Assembly (NCBI GenBank): GCA_964582785.1
Contig: CAZOTT010000002.1
Location: 1 to 64,000 of the forward strand
DNA length: 64,000 bases
DNA from: JAMOQA01 sp964582785
GTDB taxonomy: Bacteria > Acidobacteriota > Polarisedimenticolia > J045
Reading direction: 5' to 3'
Positions 47,794-57,855 of this stretch are shown here, in pieces. Position 1 is the stretch's first letter; each line of letters begins with the position of its first letter. A program made the translations under genes and the position numbers. A model generated the notes under the pieces. That model saw only the letters and a list, made by a program, of their open reading frames with translations. It was not told the DNA's origin and ran no database searches.

Positions 47794-50361
47794 ATGCGCC
47801 GTCCTGCCCGCCGGCCCGTCCTGGCCCTCGTCGCGTTTCTCGCCGCCTGCTTCGTGGCGGGAACCGTCCCCGTGGCGGCGCAGACCCCGGAACCGTCCGG
47901 CTCCGGCGGCGGGGCGGCCGCGTCCGGGTCCGGCGGCGGACCGTGCGCCGTCATCCACGCGATCGAGGTCCGGGGCAACCGGAAGATGAGCGCGGACGCG
48001 GTCCGGTTCGACCTGGGAATCCGGCCGGGGGACCGGTGGGACGATGCCCGGATCCGGCGGGAATTCCGGCGCTTCTGGAAGCGGGGGTACTTCTCCGATC
48101 TCCGCTTCTTCCGGCGGTGCACCCCGGAGGGGGCGGTCCTCGTCGTCGTCCTGCGGGAACGCCCCACGATCCTCTCGATCGACTACGACCGCCTGAAGAT
48201 GGCGAGCCAGCAGCAGATCGAGGACTACTTCAAGGACCGGAACTTCCACCTCTCGGTGGGAGCCCCGCTGGACCGGAAGAAGCTGTGGCGGGCCCGGGAG
48301 CTGATCCGCGAGTTTCTCGGCCAGAAGGGTTACCTGGACGCGCGGGTGGAGCCGGTCGTCAGCACCCTTTCCCCGGGCGCGGTCAAGGTGCATTTCCGCA
48401 TCGTTCCCGGGGGAAAGACGAAGATCCGGAAGATCCGGTTCACGGGGAACGAGGCGTTCTCCGACCGGGCCCTGCGCAAGCGGTTCAAGCTGACCTCGAC
48501 CTGGCACTGGTACTGGCCCTTCTCGAAGAAGGCCCTCTACCACCCCCTCAAGTACCAGCAGGACATCACGAACATCCTCCAGTTCTACCGGGACCACGGC
48601 TACCTGGACGTGGACGTCCAGCCCCCGATCGTGCGGGTCGTCACCCGGGAGTCGCGGCGGAAGGAGCGTCACCGGAAGGCCCGCTCCCGCCGCCGGGGAA
48701 AGGGGCGGGGGAAGAAGCGGGAGGAGCAGCGGCCGGTGGACACCGGCCCGCGGGTCCGGAAATGGGTCTACCTGACGATCCCGGTCAAGGAGGGCCCGGT
48801 CTACCGGCTGGGGGAGGTGAAGTTCGAGGGGAACACGGTCTTCACCTCCCGGCGGCTGCGCCCGTTCGTTCCCCTCGCCCCGGGGAGCGTGATCCGCGAC
48901 AACGTGATCGAGGCCGGGATCGAGATGATCCGGCGGGCGTACGGGACGAAGGGGTACGTCTACGCCACGGTGACGCGGCGCTTCGAGCGGCACGAGGGGG
49001 AGCCGGTCGCGGACCTCGTGATCAGCATCGACGAGGACCAGGCCTACACCGTGCGCCGCATCGAGTTCCGGGGCAACACGGAAACCCGTGACCTGGTCCT
49101 GCGGCGGGAGCTGAACATCTACGAGGGCGAGCTGCTGAACAAGGCCCAGCTCGACCGGTCGATGCAGAAGCTGAACATGCTGGGGTACTGGGTCCCCGAG
49201 GGGGAGCCCACCCTCGAACCGGTCCCGGGCGAGCCCCTCGTGGACGTGATCATCCACGGGCAGGAGCAGTCGCGGAACGAGATCCAGGTGGGAGGCGGCT
49301 ACAGCGAGCTCGAGGGCGGGTTCTTCCTCGCCAGCTACCAGACCCGGAACTTCCTCGGGCGCGGGGAGACCCTCTCCCTGTACCTCGGGGTCGGCAGCCG
49401 GATGAACCAGGCCTCGATCGCGTTCACCGAGCCGTGGTTCCTCGGCAAGCCCTGGACCTTCGGCTTCCGGATCTACCGGCGGAGCTTCGATTTCGGCCGG
49501 GCCCTGGACGCGCAGGGGAACCTGATCCGGCTCACCCAGTCGGCCACCGGCGGCGCGGTGACGATCGGGAAGCGGCTCGGCGACTTCACCCAGGTCCAGC
49601 TCACCTACGGCTACGAGACGACCGACGCCGATACCCTGGACATCTCCGCCCGCTACGCGACGACGAACACGCGGATCGCCACCCTGACGCCGGTCTTCTC
49701 CTTCCGTCGCCTGGACAACTTCCTGCGCCCGACCCGGGGGGCCGAGCTGACGGTGATCGGGCAGGTGGCCGCCCGGTCCCTCGGGGGTGACAACGACTAC
49801 CTGCGGCCCCAGGTGGAGGGGAGCGTCTACTTCCACCTCGTCGGCCGCTGGTTCGTGGCCCTGCACGGCGAGCTCGGGTGGATCAAGCCGTTCGGCGCGA
49901 TCAAGCGGGAACCGGGGTTCGTCGACGGGGTGCCCCGCTTCCAGCGGTTCTTCCTCGGGGGCGACACGATCGGTCCCCGGGTCTTCGAGACCCGGACGAT
50001 CTCCCCGATCCGCTGGATCGCCCAGGTGGACGTGAACGGGAACCCGGTCGTCGACGCCAACGGGAACCCGTACATCTACCCCGCCTGGGTGGGGGGCAGC
50101 AAGAAGGCCCTCTTCCAGTTCGAGCTGGGCTACCCGATCGGGCGGACCGCGACCCTGGCGCTGTTCTTCGACGCGGGCGGGGTCTACGACAACGGGGTGG
50201 ACATCAACACCGGGGACATGCGGATGTCCACCGGGGTCGAGTTCCGGGTGTTCATGCCGATGTTCCAGGCCCCGATCCGGCTGATCTACGGCTGGCCCGT
50301 GCGGGAGTTCCCCGGGGACCGGACGAACACCTTCCAGTTCTCCATCGGCCTGCCGTTCTGA
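47794..50361 (+). CDS. bamA: Outer-membrane protein assembly factor BamA
   Basis: An 855-residue Omp85 protein that folds beta-barrels into the outer membrane. A signal peptide (MRRPARRPVLALVAFLAACF, cut near VAA-Q) leads to five POTRA domains (about 50-475; IHAIEVRGNRKMSADAVR, IRKIRFTGNEAFSDRAL, LGEVKFEGNTVFTSRRL, VRRIEFRGNTETRDLVLRR), then a 16-strand barrel with the RGxEL-type loop TRGAELTVIG and FFLGGDTIGPRVF (family RFFLGG) and a terminal Phe. A run of about 25 nearly all basic residues (residues 287-311, KERHRKARSRRRGKGRGKKR) is inserted in the middle of the POTRA region, which is unusual. ATG 47794 fits the signal peptide and promoter. Confidence 0.95.
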   Translation: MRRPARRPVLALVAFLAACFVAGTVPVAAQTPEPSGSGGGAAASGSGGGPCAVIHAIEVRGNRKMSADAVRFDLGIRPGDRWDDARIRREFRRFWKRGYFSDLRFFRRCTPEGAVLVVVLRERPTILSIDYDRLKMASQQQIEDYFKDRNFHLSVGAPLDRKKLWRARELIREFLGQKGYLDARVEPVVSTLSPGAVKVHFRIVPGGKTKIRKIRFTGNEAFSDRALRKRFKLTSTWHWYWPFSKKALYHPLKYQQDITNILQFYRDHGYLDVDVQPPIVRVVTRESRRKERHRKARSRRRGKGRGKKREEQRPVDTGPRVRKWVYLTIPVKEGPVYRLGEVKFEGNTVFTSRRLRPFVPLAPGSVIRDNVIEAGIEMIRRAYGTKGYVYATVTRRFERHEGEPVADLVISIDEDQAYTVRRIEFRGNTETRDLVLRRELNIYEGELLNKAQLDRSMQKLNMLGYWVPEGEPTLEPVPGEPLVDVIIHGQEQSRNEIQVGGGYSELEGGFFLASYQTRNFLGRGETLSLYLGVGSRMNQASIAFTEPWFLGKPWTFGFRIYRRSFDFGRALDAQGNLIRLTQSATGGAVTIGKRLGDFTQVQLTYGYETTDADTLDISARYATTNTRIATLTPVFSFRRLDNFLRPTRGAELTVIGQVAARSLGGDNDYLRPQVEGSVYFHLVGRWFVALHGELGWIKPFGAIKREPGFVDGVPRFQRFFLGGDTIGPRVFETRTISPIRWIAQVDVNGNPVVDANGNPYIYPAWVGGSKKALFQFELGYPIGRTATLALFFDAGGVYDNGVDINTGDMRMSTGVEFRVFMPMFQAPIRLIYGWPVREFPGDRTNTFQFSIGLPF

Positions 50362-50376
50362 TCCCGCCTTCACCCC

Positions 50377-50398
50377 CGGCCGGGAGCCGTCCCGGCCG
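50377..50398. terminator. Hairpin between convergent bamA and dacB
   Basis: CGGCCGGGA (50377-50385), loop GCCG, TCCCGGCCG (50390-50398): a perfect 9-bp stem 15 bases after the bamA stop. No T-run follows on either strand, so it is only a possible terminator. Confidence 0.4.
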
Positions 50399-50448
50399 CG
50401 TGGTTCGGCGGCGGGTTCGCCCCGCGCGTCCCGTCCCGGTTCCCCCGC

Positions 50449-51969
50449 TCACCGGGCGGGAGGCGCGCCGGGTGCGGGGGACCGTCCCGCGGCGTCCCGG
50501 AGGAGGGCGTCCACGATCCGGTCCACCTCCGGCGCCCCGGCCGGCGGCGCGCCCTCCCGGCGGTTGAGCAGGACCGCGAAGAGGACCGCCCGCCGGGGCC
50601 GGTTCCCGCTCGCGGGAAGATCGGCCCGCCCGGCGAGGGCGGCCACCCCGCGGAGGGTCCCCGTCTTGCCCCGCAGCATTCCCCGCCAGGCCGGCAGGCG
50701 ATCCCGGAGCGAGCCGTCCTCGCCGGCCCGGGGCAGGGCCACGAGCAGCTCCGGGCCCCACTCCGGGTGGTCCTCCGCCGCCCGCAGCAGGGCCACCAGG
50801 GCCCGGGCGGTCAGGCGGTTGTCCCGGCCGAACCCGGAGCCGTCCACGAGGCGGACCCCCCGCCGGGGGACGTGGAACTCGTCGAGGCAGCCCCGGAGCA
50901 CCTCGACGCCCGCCCGGGTCGTTCCCGGGCGGTGACCGCCCGCGTCCACCGCCAGCAGGCGGGTCAGCATCTCGGCGCCGTAGTTGGAGGAGTGCTTGGC
51001 GACGGCGCGGGCCAGCTCGGCCAGGGCGGGACTCTCGTGGGCGAGGAGGCGGACGAGGTTCCCGTCGTCCGGGACGGGGCCCCGCCGGACCGTCCCGGAG
51101 AGGCGGATGTCCGCCCGTCCCAGCAGTTCCCGTACCGCCGCCACGGCGACTTCCCCGGGGTGGCCGAGGTGGACCCACCGCCGCCAGGGGGAGCCCCCGG
51201 CCGGCACCGACCCGGAGAGCACGAGCACGCCGGCCCCCTCCTCCCGGACCCGGACCCGCACCCGGGGAGGGGTCCCGGCGGAACCGGTCCGGACCCGCGA
51301 CTCCAGCCGGCACGGGTGGGCGAGGGGAAACAGCCGCGCGTCCGCCGGGGCCCCGGGCCGGGGGCCGGGCCGCACGATCACCTCGACGCTGTCCCACGCG
51401 ATCGACAGCGCGCCCTGGGGTGCGTCGTAGGGATCGACCGCCCGCCGGCGGGGCCAGGAGGGCGGGCGGCCCGGCGGCTCGAACAGGCCGTCGTCCAGGA
51501 CCACGTTCCCCTCGATGCGGGAGACGCCGAGGGCCCACAGCTCCCGGAAGGCGGCCCAGAGGTCCTCCGCCCGCAGGAGGGGGTTGCCCCCACCGCGGAT
51601 CCAGAGGTTGCCCCGGAGCACGCCGTCGGCGCGGGGGAGAGAGCGGGCGAGGAAGACGGTCTCGATCCGCCGGGCCGGGCCGAGCCGGTGGAGGGCGCAG
51701 GCGAGGGTGACGAGCTTGACCGTCGAGGCGGGCACCAGGGGTCGGTCCGGGTGGACCGCCGCCAGCACCCGGCCGGTCCCGGCGTCCACCGCCAGGATCC
51801 CCACCCGCTGGCCGCGGAGGGCCGGGCTCTCCAGCACCCGGGAGAGCCGGGGCCCGGCCACCCGCCGCGGGGCACGGGCGGGCACCCCTCCCCCGGCCCG
51901 CGCGGAACCGGCGAGAAGGAACGCGCCGACGACGAACGGCAGGACAACGCGAACGATCGTGCTGCGCAT
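50449..51969 (-). CDS. dacB: D-alanyl-D-alanine carboxypeptidase/endopeptidase (PBP4, S13)
   Basis: A 506-residue periplasmic peptidoglycan hydrolase. A signal peptide (about 1-25, ending ARAG) leads to the three penicillin-binding motifs: PASTVKLVT (SxxK), AKHSSNYGAEML (SxN) and MLRGKTGTLRG (KTG), with the typical S13 insert domain between the first two and GSGFGRDNRL before KTG. It cuts D-Ala-D-Ala and cross-bridges. ATG 51969; TAGCCT lies 6 bases upstream of it. Convergent with bamA. Confidence 0.94.
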   Translation of the reverse strand: MRSTIVRVVLPFVVGAFLLAGSARAGGGVPARAPRRVAGPRLSRVLESPALRGQRVGILAVDAGTGRVLAAVHPDRPLVPASTVKLVTLACALHRLGPARRIETVFLARSLPRADGVLRGNLWIRGGGNPLLRAEDLWAAFRELWALGVSRIEGNVVLDDGLFEPPGRPPSWPRRRAVDPYDAPQGALSIAWDSVEVIVRPGPRPGAPADARLFPLAHPCRLESRVRTGSAGTPPRVRVRVREEGAGVLVLSGSVPAGGSPWRRWVHLGHPGEVAVAAVRELLGRADIRLSGTVRRGPVPDDGNLVRLLAHESPALAELARAVAKHSSNYGAEMLTRLLAVDAGGHRPGTTRAGVEVLRGCLDEFHVPRRGVRLVDGSGFGRDNRLTARALVALLRAAEDHPEWGPELLVALPRAGEDGSLRDRLPAWRGMLRGKTGTLRGVAALAGRADLPASGNRPRRAVLFAVLLNRREGAPPAGAPEVDRIVDALLRDAAGRSPAPGAPPAR

Positions 51970-51975
51970 GGCGCG

Positions 51976-51981
51976 AGGCTA
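51976..51981 (-). promoter_or_regulatory. -10 element close to the dacB start
   Basis: TAGCCT on the minus strand (TANNNT form) ends 6 bases before the dacB ATG, like the leaderless ctpA, heptosyltransferase and bamA promoters. No -35 is seen. Confidence 0.35.
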
Positions 51982-52269
51982 CCGCGCCCGGCGGGCCGCT
52001 TCTACCCGGCGTGCCGCACCGCCTGCCCGGTGCGTGGGGCCGTGCTTTCGCGGTCCGTGGCGCGGGGGTCGCCGGGAGCGGCCTCCGGCCGTCTCGCGCG
52101 CTCGACCGGCGGCGGTCGCGGGGTCCTCCGCGCCTGGCGGCTCGCAGGCCGCCCGCCGGGCGCGTGACCGGATGGCGCGGCGGCCGGCTCGCCGCGGGCG
52201 CTTCGCGCCCCCGCCGCTCTGCGGCTCCGGTTCGGCGCTCCGGACCCCGCGCTGCCGGGTCTCGCACCG

Positions 52270-52427
52270 CTCGCCGGAGTCGGCCGTCCCGGCAATCCGC
52301 CGCGCCTGCCTTCGCTCGCCGGAGTCGGCCGTCCCGGCAACCCGCCGCGCCTGCCTTCGCTCGCCGGAGTCGGCCGCCCCGGCGACCCGCCGCGCCTGCC
52401 TTCGTTCGCCGGAGTCAGCCGTCCCGG
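52270..52427. repeat. 45-bp direct tandem repeat, 3.5 copies
   Basis: Copies start at 52270, 52315, 52360 and 52405 (the last cut after 23 bases). Each begins CTCGCCGGAGTCGGCCGTCC and ends CCGCGCCTGCCTTCG, with only one to three changes per copy, mostly transitions. There are no spacers, so it is not a CRISPR array. It lies upstream of an HTH gene and may bind a protein or be a simple expansion. Confidence 0.85.
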
Positions 52428-52581
52428 AACGGGACGGGTGGCGAGCATTCGGCGGGCGTTCGCCCCGGTGTCCCGGAAGGGAGCGGCCCTTTCCGGCGGC
52501 CCGGGGGGCGGGGGCCCCGTACAACCAGGCGGCATTCCACGCCCCGCTCCCTCCCCCGAGGGGAACGAGGAGGATGTCGCG

Positions 52582-53415
52582 ATGCATCGCCCGCAGCCCG
52601 GCGCCCGTTTTCTCGGGCGCCTGCTCCGCGCCCGGCGGGAGGCCCTCGGCCTCACCCGGGGCCAGGTGCTCCGGCGGTCCCGGCGGGGGCCGCACCGTCC
52701 CCTGGCGCCGACCGTTCTCCGGGACCTGGAAACCGGGGACCGCCTGCCGACCCTCTCCCGGCTTCCCGCCCTGGCCCGGGCCCTCGGGTTCCACCCGGCG
52801 GAGCTGCTGGAATGGGTGCTCCTGGCCCCGGTCCTGGAGGAGGCCGCGGGCCGGGTGGCGGGCCCGGCCGGGCGCGGCGGCCCGCTCCTCCGGGCCGCGG
52901 CCGGTTACCTGGCGGCCGGGCGGCCGGCCGAGGCGGCCGTCCTCGCCCTGCGGGCCTGGCCCGCTCCCGGAAAAGCCGGTTCCGCGCCCCCGGTGCTGGC
53001 GCGGGCCGTCCTCGCCCTCGGGTCCCCGCTCCTGGCGCTCCTCCTGGCGGGCCGGTCGCGGGACCCCGGGGCGGTTCTCGACGTCCAGGCGGAGGCCCTG
53101 GAGCGCCTGGGCCTGGCGGGTGCCGCCCGGAGGATCGCCGACGGGGGCGACCCGCGGGACCGGCGGATGGCCGCCGTCCGGGCGCGGCTGCTCGAGGCGG
53201 CCGATCCCCTCCGGGCGGCCGGCGCCTGGGCCGAGCTCCTCGACCGGGCCCGGGAGGCGGGGGACGCCCGGGGGGCGGCGGAGGCGGCGGCGGGAGTCGC
53301 CCGGTGCCTCGACCGGGCGGGCCGCCCCCGGGAGGCGGCGCGGTTCCTCCGGGAAGGGGAGCGCTGGCGTCCCGGCGGCCCCGGATCCCTTGCCCCTCCC
53401 GGCGCTGGCGACTAG
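52582..53415 (+). CDS. XRE-type helix-turn-helix regulator with helical C-terminus
   Basis: A 277-residue protein. The N-terminal ~70 residues form a Cro/C1-type HTH: LRARREALGLTRGQVLRRSR, then VLRDLETGDRLPTLSRLPAL and ARALGFHPAELLEW, which fit the five-helix XRE fold. The rest is Ala/Arg/Leu-rich helices, TPR-like in spacing (AEAAVLALRAW, AEALERLGLAGAAR, REAARFLREGERW), perhaps a ligand or partner domain. I chose ATG 52582 with GAGGAGG upstream. Its stop codon TAG is part of the -10 of the sucC promoter. Targets unknown; sucCD and the 45-bp repeats upstream are candidates by position only. Confidence 0.75.
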   Translation: MHRPQPGARFLGRLLRARREALGLTRGQVLRRSRRGPHRPLAPTVLRDLETGDRLPTLSRLPALARALGFHPAELLEWVLLAPVLEEAAGRVAGPAGRGGPLLRAAAGYLAAGRPAEAAVLALRAWPAPGKAGSAPPVLARAVLALGSPLLALLLAGRSRDPGAVLDVQAEALERLGLAGAARRIADGGDPRDRRMAAVRARLLEAADPLRAAGAWAELLDRAREAGDARGAAEAAAGVARCLDRAGRPREAARFLREGERWRPGGPGSLAPPGAGD

Positions 53416-53418
53416 CAT
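53390..53418 (+). promoter_or_regulatory. Sigma70-like promoter of sucC-sucD-ndk
   Basis: TTGCCC (53390-53395, 4 of 6), 17 bases, TAGCAT (53413-53418, 4 of 6), overlapping the end of the HTH gene. The leader to the sucC TTG is about 113 bases and holds a GCACG/CGTGC hairpin and a longer GC-rich one. Confidence 0.55.
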
Positions 53419-53537
53419 TTGCGTCCCACCTTTGTTCCCGCACGCTCACGTGCGACCTCCGCGTCCGCCGGCCGGGGATCCCCCGGGATGCCGCCGGCCC
53501 CGGTGCGCGGGAGGCCGGAGCCGGAGGAGGAAATCCC

Positions 53538-55582
<2,045 letters not shown>

Positions 55583-55583
55583 C

Positions 55584-56003
55584 ATGGCGGTGGAGCGCAC
55601 CCTCGCGATCGTCAAGCCGGACGCCGTGGACCGGGGGGTCCTCGGGGAGGCGATCGTGGCGGCGGAACGGGCCGGCCTGCGGGTCGTGGCGATCCGCCGG
55701 CTGCAGCTGACGAAGCGCCAGGCGGAAGGGTTCTACGCGGTGCACCGGGAGCGGCCCTTCTTCGACGCCCTGACCGACTTCATGAGCGAGGGGCCGTCGG
55801 TGGTCATGGTCCTGGAAGGCGAGGACGCCATCGCCACCTGGCGGCGGATTCTCGGCGCGACGAACCCCGCCGAGGCGGAAGAGGGCACCCTCCGCCGGCG
55901 GTTCGGCACCAGCATCGAGCGGAACGGGTTCCACGGCTCCGATGCGCCGGAGACGGCGGCCTTCGAGATCGGCTACATGTTCCCCGGGCTGGATCTGGCC
56001 TGA
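55584..56003 (+). CDS. ndk: Nucleoside diphosphate kinase
   Basis: A 139-residue enzyme that moves phosphate between NTPs and NDPs. ERTLAIVKPDAVDRGVLG and the active-site NGFHGSDAPETA block with the phospho-His are intact; FFDALTDFMSEGPSVVMVLEG matches the rest of the fold. ATG 55584 with GGGAGGGAG, directly after sucD, so the three genes form one operon ended by the terminator at 56028. Confidence 0.97.
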   Translation: MAVERTLAIVKPDAVDRGVLGEAIVAAERAGLRVVAIRRLQLTKRQAEGFYAVHRERPFFDALTDFMSEGPSVVMVLEGEDAIATWRRILGATNPAEAEEGTLRRRFGTSIERNGFHGSDAPETAAFEIGYMFPGLDLA

Positions 56004-56027
56004 GGGGTTGCGCGGGGGCGGCAGGAC

Positions 56028-56056
56028 GGGCCCGGGCCGGGCGCCCGGGCCCTTTT
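56028..56056 (+). terminator. Intrinsic terminator of sucC-sucD-ndk
   Basis: GGGCCCGGGC (56028-56037), loop CGGGC, GCCCGGGCCC (56043-56052) followed by TTTT. A perfect 10-bp stem 25 bases after the ndk stop. Confidence 0.8.
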
Positions 56057-56069
56057 CCTGTCCCCCCGG

Positions 56070-57728
56070 TCAGGGATAGATCGGGCAGCCGCGCAGCGGG
56101 ACCTTGAGCCTCGACCCCCGTTCCACCGTGTCCTTCCGGTGGACGTGGTTCAGCAGGGCCACGTCCCGGCAGGGGACCGCCAGGTCGGGAATGGTGGCGC
56201 AGATCTCCGCCAGCGTCCTGCCCCCCGGGACGGCCACGAGGTGGATGCGGACCGGCTCGACCCCGAGCACGGCGGGGTCCGTTTCCCGGGCGAAGGAGCG
56301 GACCGTGCGCTCCATCGCCCGGACCGGGTCCCCGTCCCGCCTGCCGGCGAACGCCCCGACGAAGCGGTAGAGGTGCTCCCCGTCCCGGATGGCCGCGAGG
56401 AGCAGGGGGCGTGGCGGGGTCCCCTCCCGACCCGGGACGGTGGCGAAACCGATCCAGGCGGGGAACCCGCCCACCGTGGTCGAGCTCCCGTCCAGGTCGA
56501 GGAACCGTTCCCGGCGCGCGAGCCGGGCGACGTATTCCGCCGGTGGGAGGCCGTTCGCCCGTCCCGGCGGCACGAGCTCCAGGACCAGGCGGGCGGACGG
56601 GCGTTCGGGGTCGTCCAGGGCGGCCACGAATCGGTTCGTGTTCAGGAGCTTCCAGCCCGGGGGGAACGCGACCCGGAAGCGGAGACCGGGATGGCGGAAC
56701 AGGCCGTCGTGGAGGAACCCCTGGCGGGGGTCGTCGCCGAAGACCAGGCCGTCGACCCGCTCGAGGAGGATCTCCCGGTGGCGGACCAGGGTCTTCCCCC
56801 GCGCCAGCTTGCGGGCCCGGATCTTCCGGGCGAGCTGCCGGGTGACGGCGACCCGGTCCGCCGGGGCGGGGTGGGTCGAGAGCCAGGAGGGGAGGGCCTG
56901 GCCGGAGCGCTGCTCCAGCCGGTCGAGCACCGAGAGGAAAGCGGGGAAGGCGAGGGGGTCCCAGCCGGCCCGCGCCATGTACCGCACCCCGAGCATGTCC
57001 GCCTCCCGCTCGTCCCGGCGGGAATAGGAAAGGAGCAGCAGCCGGGCGGCGGTGCCGAGGAGGTCGCGGACCCGCCCCAGGCGGGGGTCGGCCATCCCGG
57101 CGACGCCGAGGCCGACGGCGAGAAGCTGCTGCTGGGAGAGCTGCTCGGCCCCGTGGCGGGCTTCCACGTGGCCGATCTCGTGCCCGAGGACACCGGCCAG
57201 CTCCGCCTCGGAGTTCGCATGGGCGATGAGCCCGCGGGTGACGAAGACCGGCCCGCCGGGGAGGGCGAAGGCGTTGACCACGGGAGAGTCCAGGACGGTG
57301 AAGGAGAAGGGGTAGGAGGGATCCTCCGTCACCGCCGCGAGCTTCCCGCCGATGGTCTTCACCCAGGACGCGAGGGCCGGGTCGTCGTACGCGCCGTACT
57401 CGCTCCGGATCCCGGGGAGGGCTTCCCTCCCGAGCCGGATTTCCCGGTCCCGGTCCACGAGCAGCAGCTGCCGCCGGCCGGTGGCCGGGTTCGTCACGCA
57501 GGCCGCGAGCACCCCGGCCAGGAGGAGGAACAGGACCCATGCGGCGAGGAGGGGGACGGAGCGCAGCCCCCGGCCGGCCCGGGGGCCGGGGAGGGACGGC
57601 GCCTTCTTCCCGGCGGCGGGCCCGGTTGCCCCGGTCACGGTTCGGGGTCCCGCGGCTCCCGAAGCCGGGCCCCGCGTGGCGGGGAGGCCCCGGGGGGAGA
57701 CCGGGAAACGGGAGCGGAAACGGCCCAT
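56070..57728 (-). CDS. M48 family metalloprotease, lipoprotein-like, with LysM-like tail
   Basis: A 552-residue zinc peptidase of the BepA/LoiP group that probably removes misassembled outer-membrane proteins in the periplasm. A ~55-residue Arg/Gly/Pro start precedes a hydrophobic segment ending LLAGVLAACVTNPATGRR, a lipobox-like LAAC. The zinc motif is GVLGHEIGHVEARHGAEQ (HExxH) and the third ligand Glu is in RRDEREADMLG; STHPAPADRV is the usual M48 end. A beta-rich insert and a LysM-like C-terminus (HRKDTVERGSRLKVPLRGCP) follow. ATG 57728 has GGAG upstream; a GTG near residue 32 would give a more normal signal peptide. Close to the terminator of the giant gene. Confidence 0.85.
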   Translation of the reverse strand: MGRFRSRFPVSPRGLPATRGPASGAAGPRTVTGATGPAAGKKAPSLPGPRAGRGLRSVPLLAAWVLFLLLAGVLAACVTNPATGRRQLLLVDRDREIRLGREALPGIRSEYGAYDDPALASWVKTIGGKLAAVTEDPSYPFSFTVLDSPVVNAFALPGGPVFVTRGLIAHANSEAELAGVLGHEIGHVEARHGAEQLSQQQLLAVGLGVAGMADPRLGRVRDLLGTAARLLLLSYSRRDEREADMLGVRYMARAGWDPLAFPAFLSVLDRLEQRSGQALPSWLSTHPAPADRVAVTRQLARKIRARKLARGKTLVRHREILLERVDGLVFGDDPRQGFLHDGLFRHPGLRFRVAFPPGWKLLNTNRFVAALDDPERPSARLVLELVPPGRANGLPPAEYVARLARRERFLDLDGSSTTVGGFPAWIGFATVPGREGTPPRPLLLAAIRDGEHLYRFVGAFAGRRDGDPVRAMERTVRSFARETDPAVLGVEPVRIHLVAVPGGRTLAEICATIPDLAVPCRDVALLNHVHRKDTVERGSRLKVPLRGCPIYP

Positions 57729-57763
57729 CGGGAGGCTCCTCGGGTGTCGGCGGGAACGGGCCG

Positions 57764-57769
57764 ATCTTA
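57764..57769 (-). promoter_or_regulatory. Possible -10 of the M48 protease gene
   Basis: TAAGAT on the minus strand, 35 bases before the ATG at 57728 and just downstream of the terminator of the preceding gene. No reliable -35, since that position falls in the terminator T-run. Confidence 0.35.
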
Positions 57770-57786
57770 GCGTGCTCCGGGGACGG

Positions 57787-57821
57787 AGAAAAAGCGGGGC
57801 CGGCCCCTCGGCCGGCCCCGC
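57787..57821 (-). terminator. Intrinsic terminator of the giant secreted protein gene
   Basis: On the minus strand GCGGGGCCGGCC (57810-57821), loop GAGG, GGCCGGCCCCGC (57794-57805), then TTTTTCT. A perfect 12-bp stem 34 bases after the stop at 57856. Confidence 0.88.
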
Positions 57822-57855
57822 GACGTGGTCGGGGATCCTTCAGCGCGTCAGCGCA

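Larger units (their letters stand above)
51970..52581. other. 612-base non-coding stretch between dacB and the HTH gene
   Basis: Long open frames exist here on both strands but are Arg/Pro/Gly low-complexity and have no ribosome binding sites, so I call no gene. It holds the dacB -10 (51976-51981), a GC-rich part without clear structure (52000-52260), the 45-bp tandem repeats (52270-52427) and the leader of the downstream regulator. Confidence 0.6.

Noticed and set aside
52270..52427. CRISPR array
   Set aside because: Direct repeats are contiguous with no spacers and no cas genes are near.
51979..53418. A 479-codon minus-strand frame with 15-residue repeats
   Set aside because: It covers the non-coding repeats and lies antisense to the HTH gene; low-complexity and no ribosome binding site.
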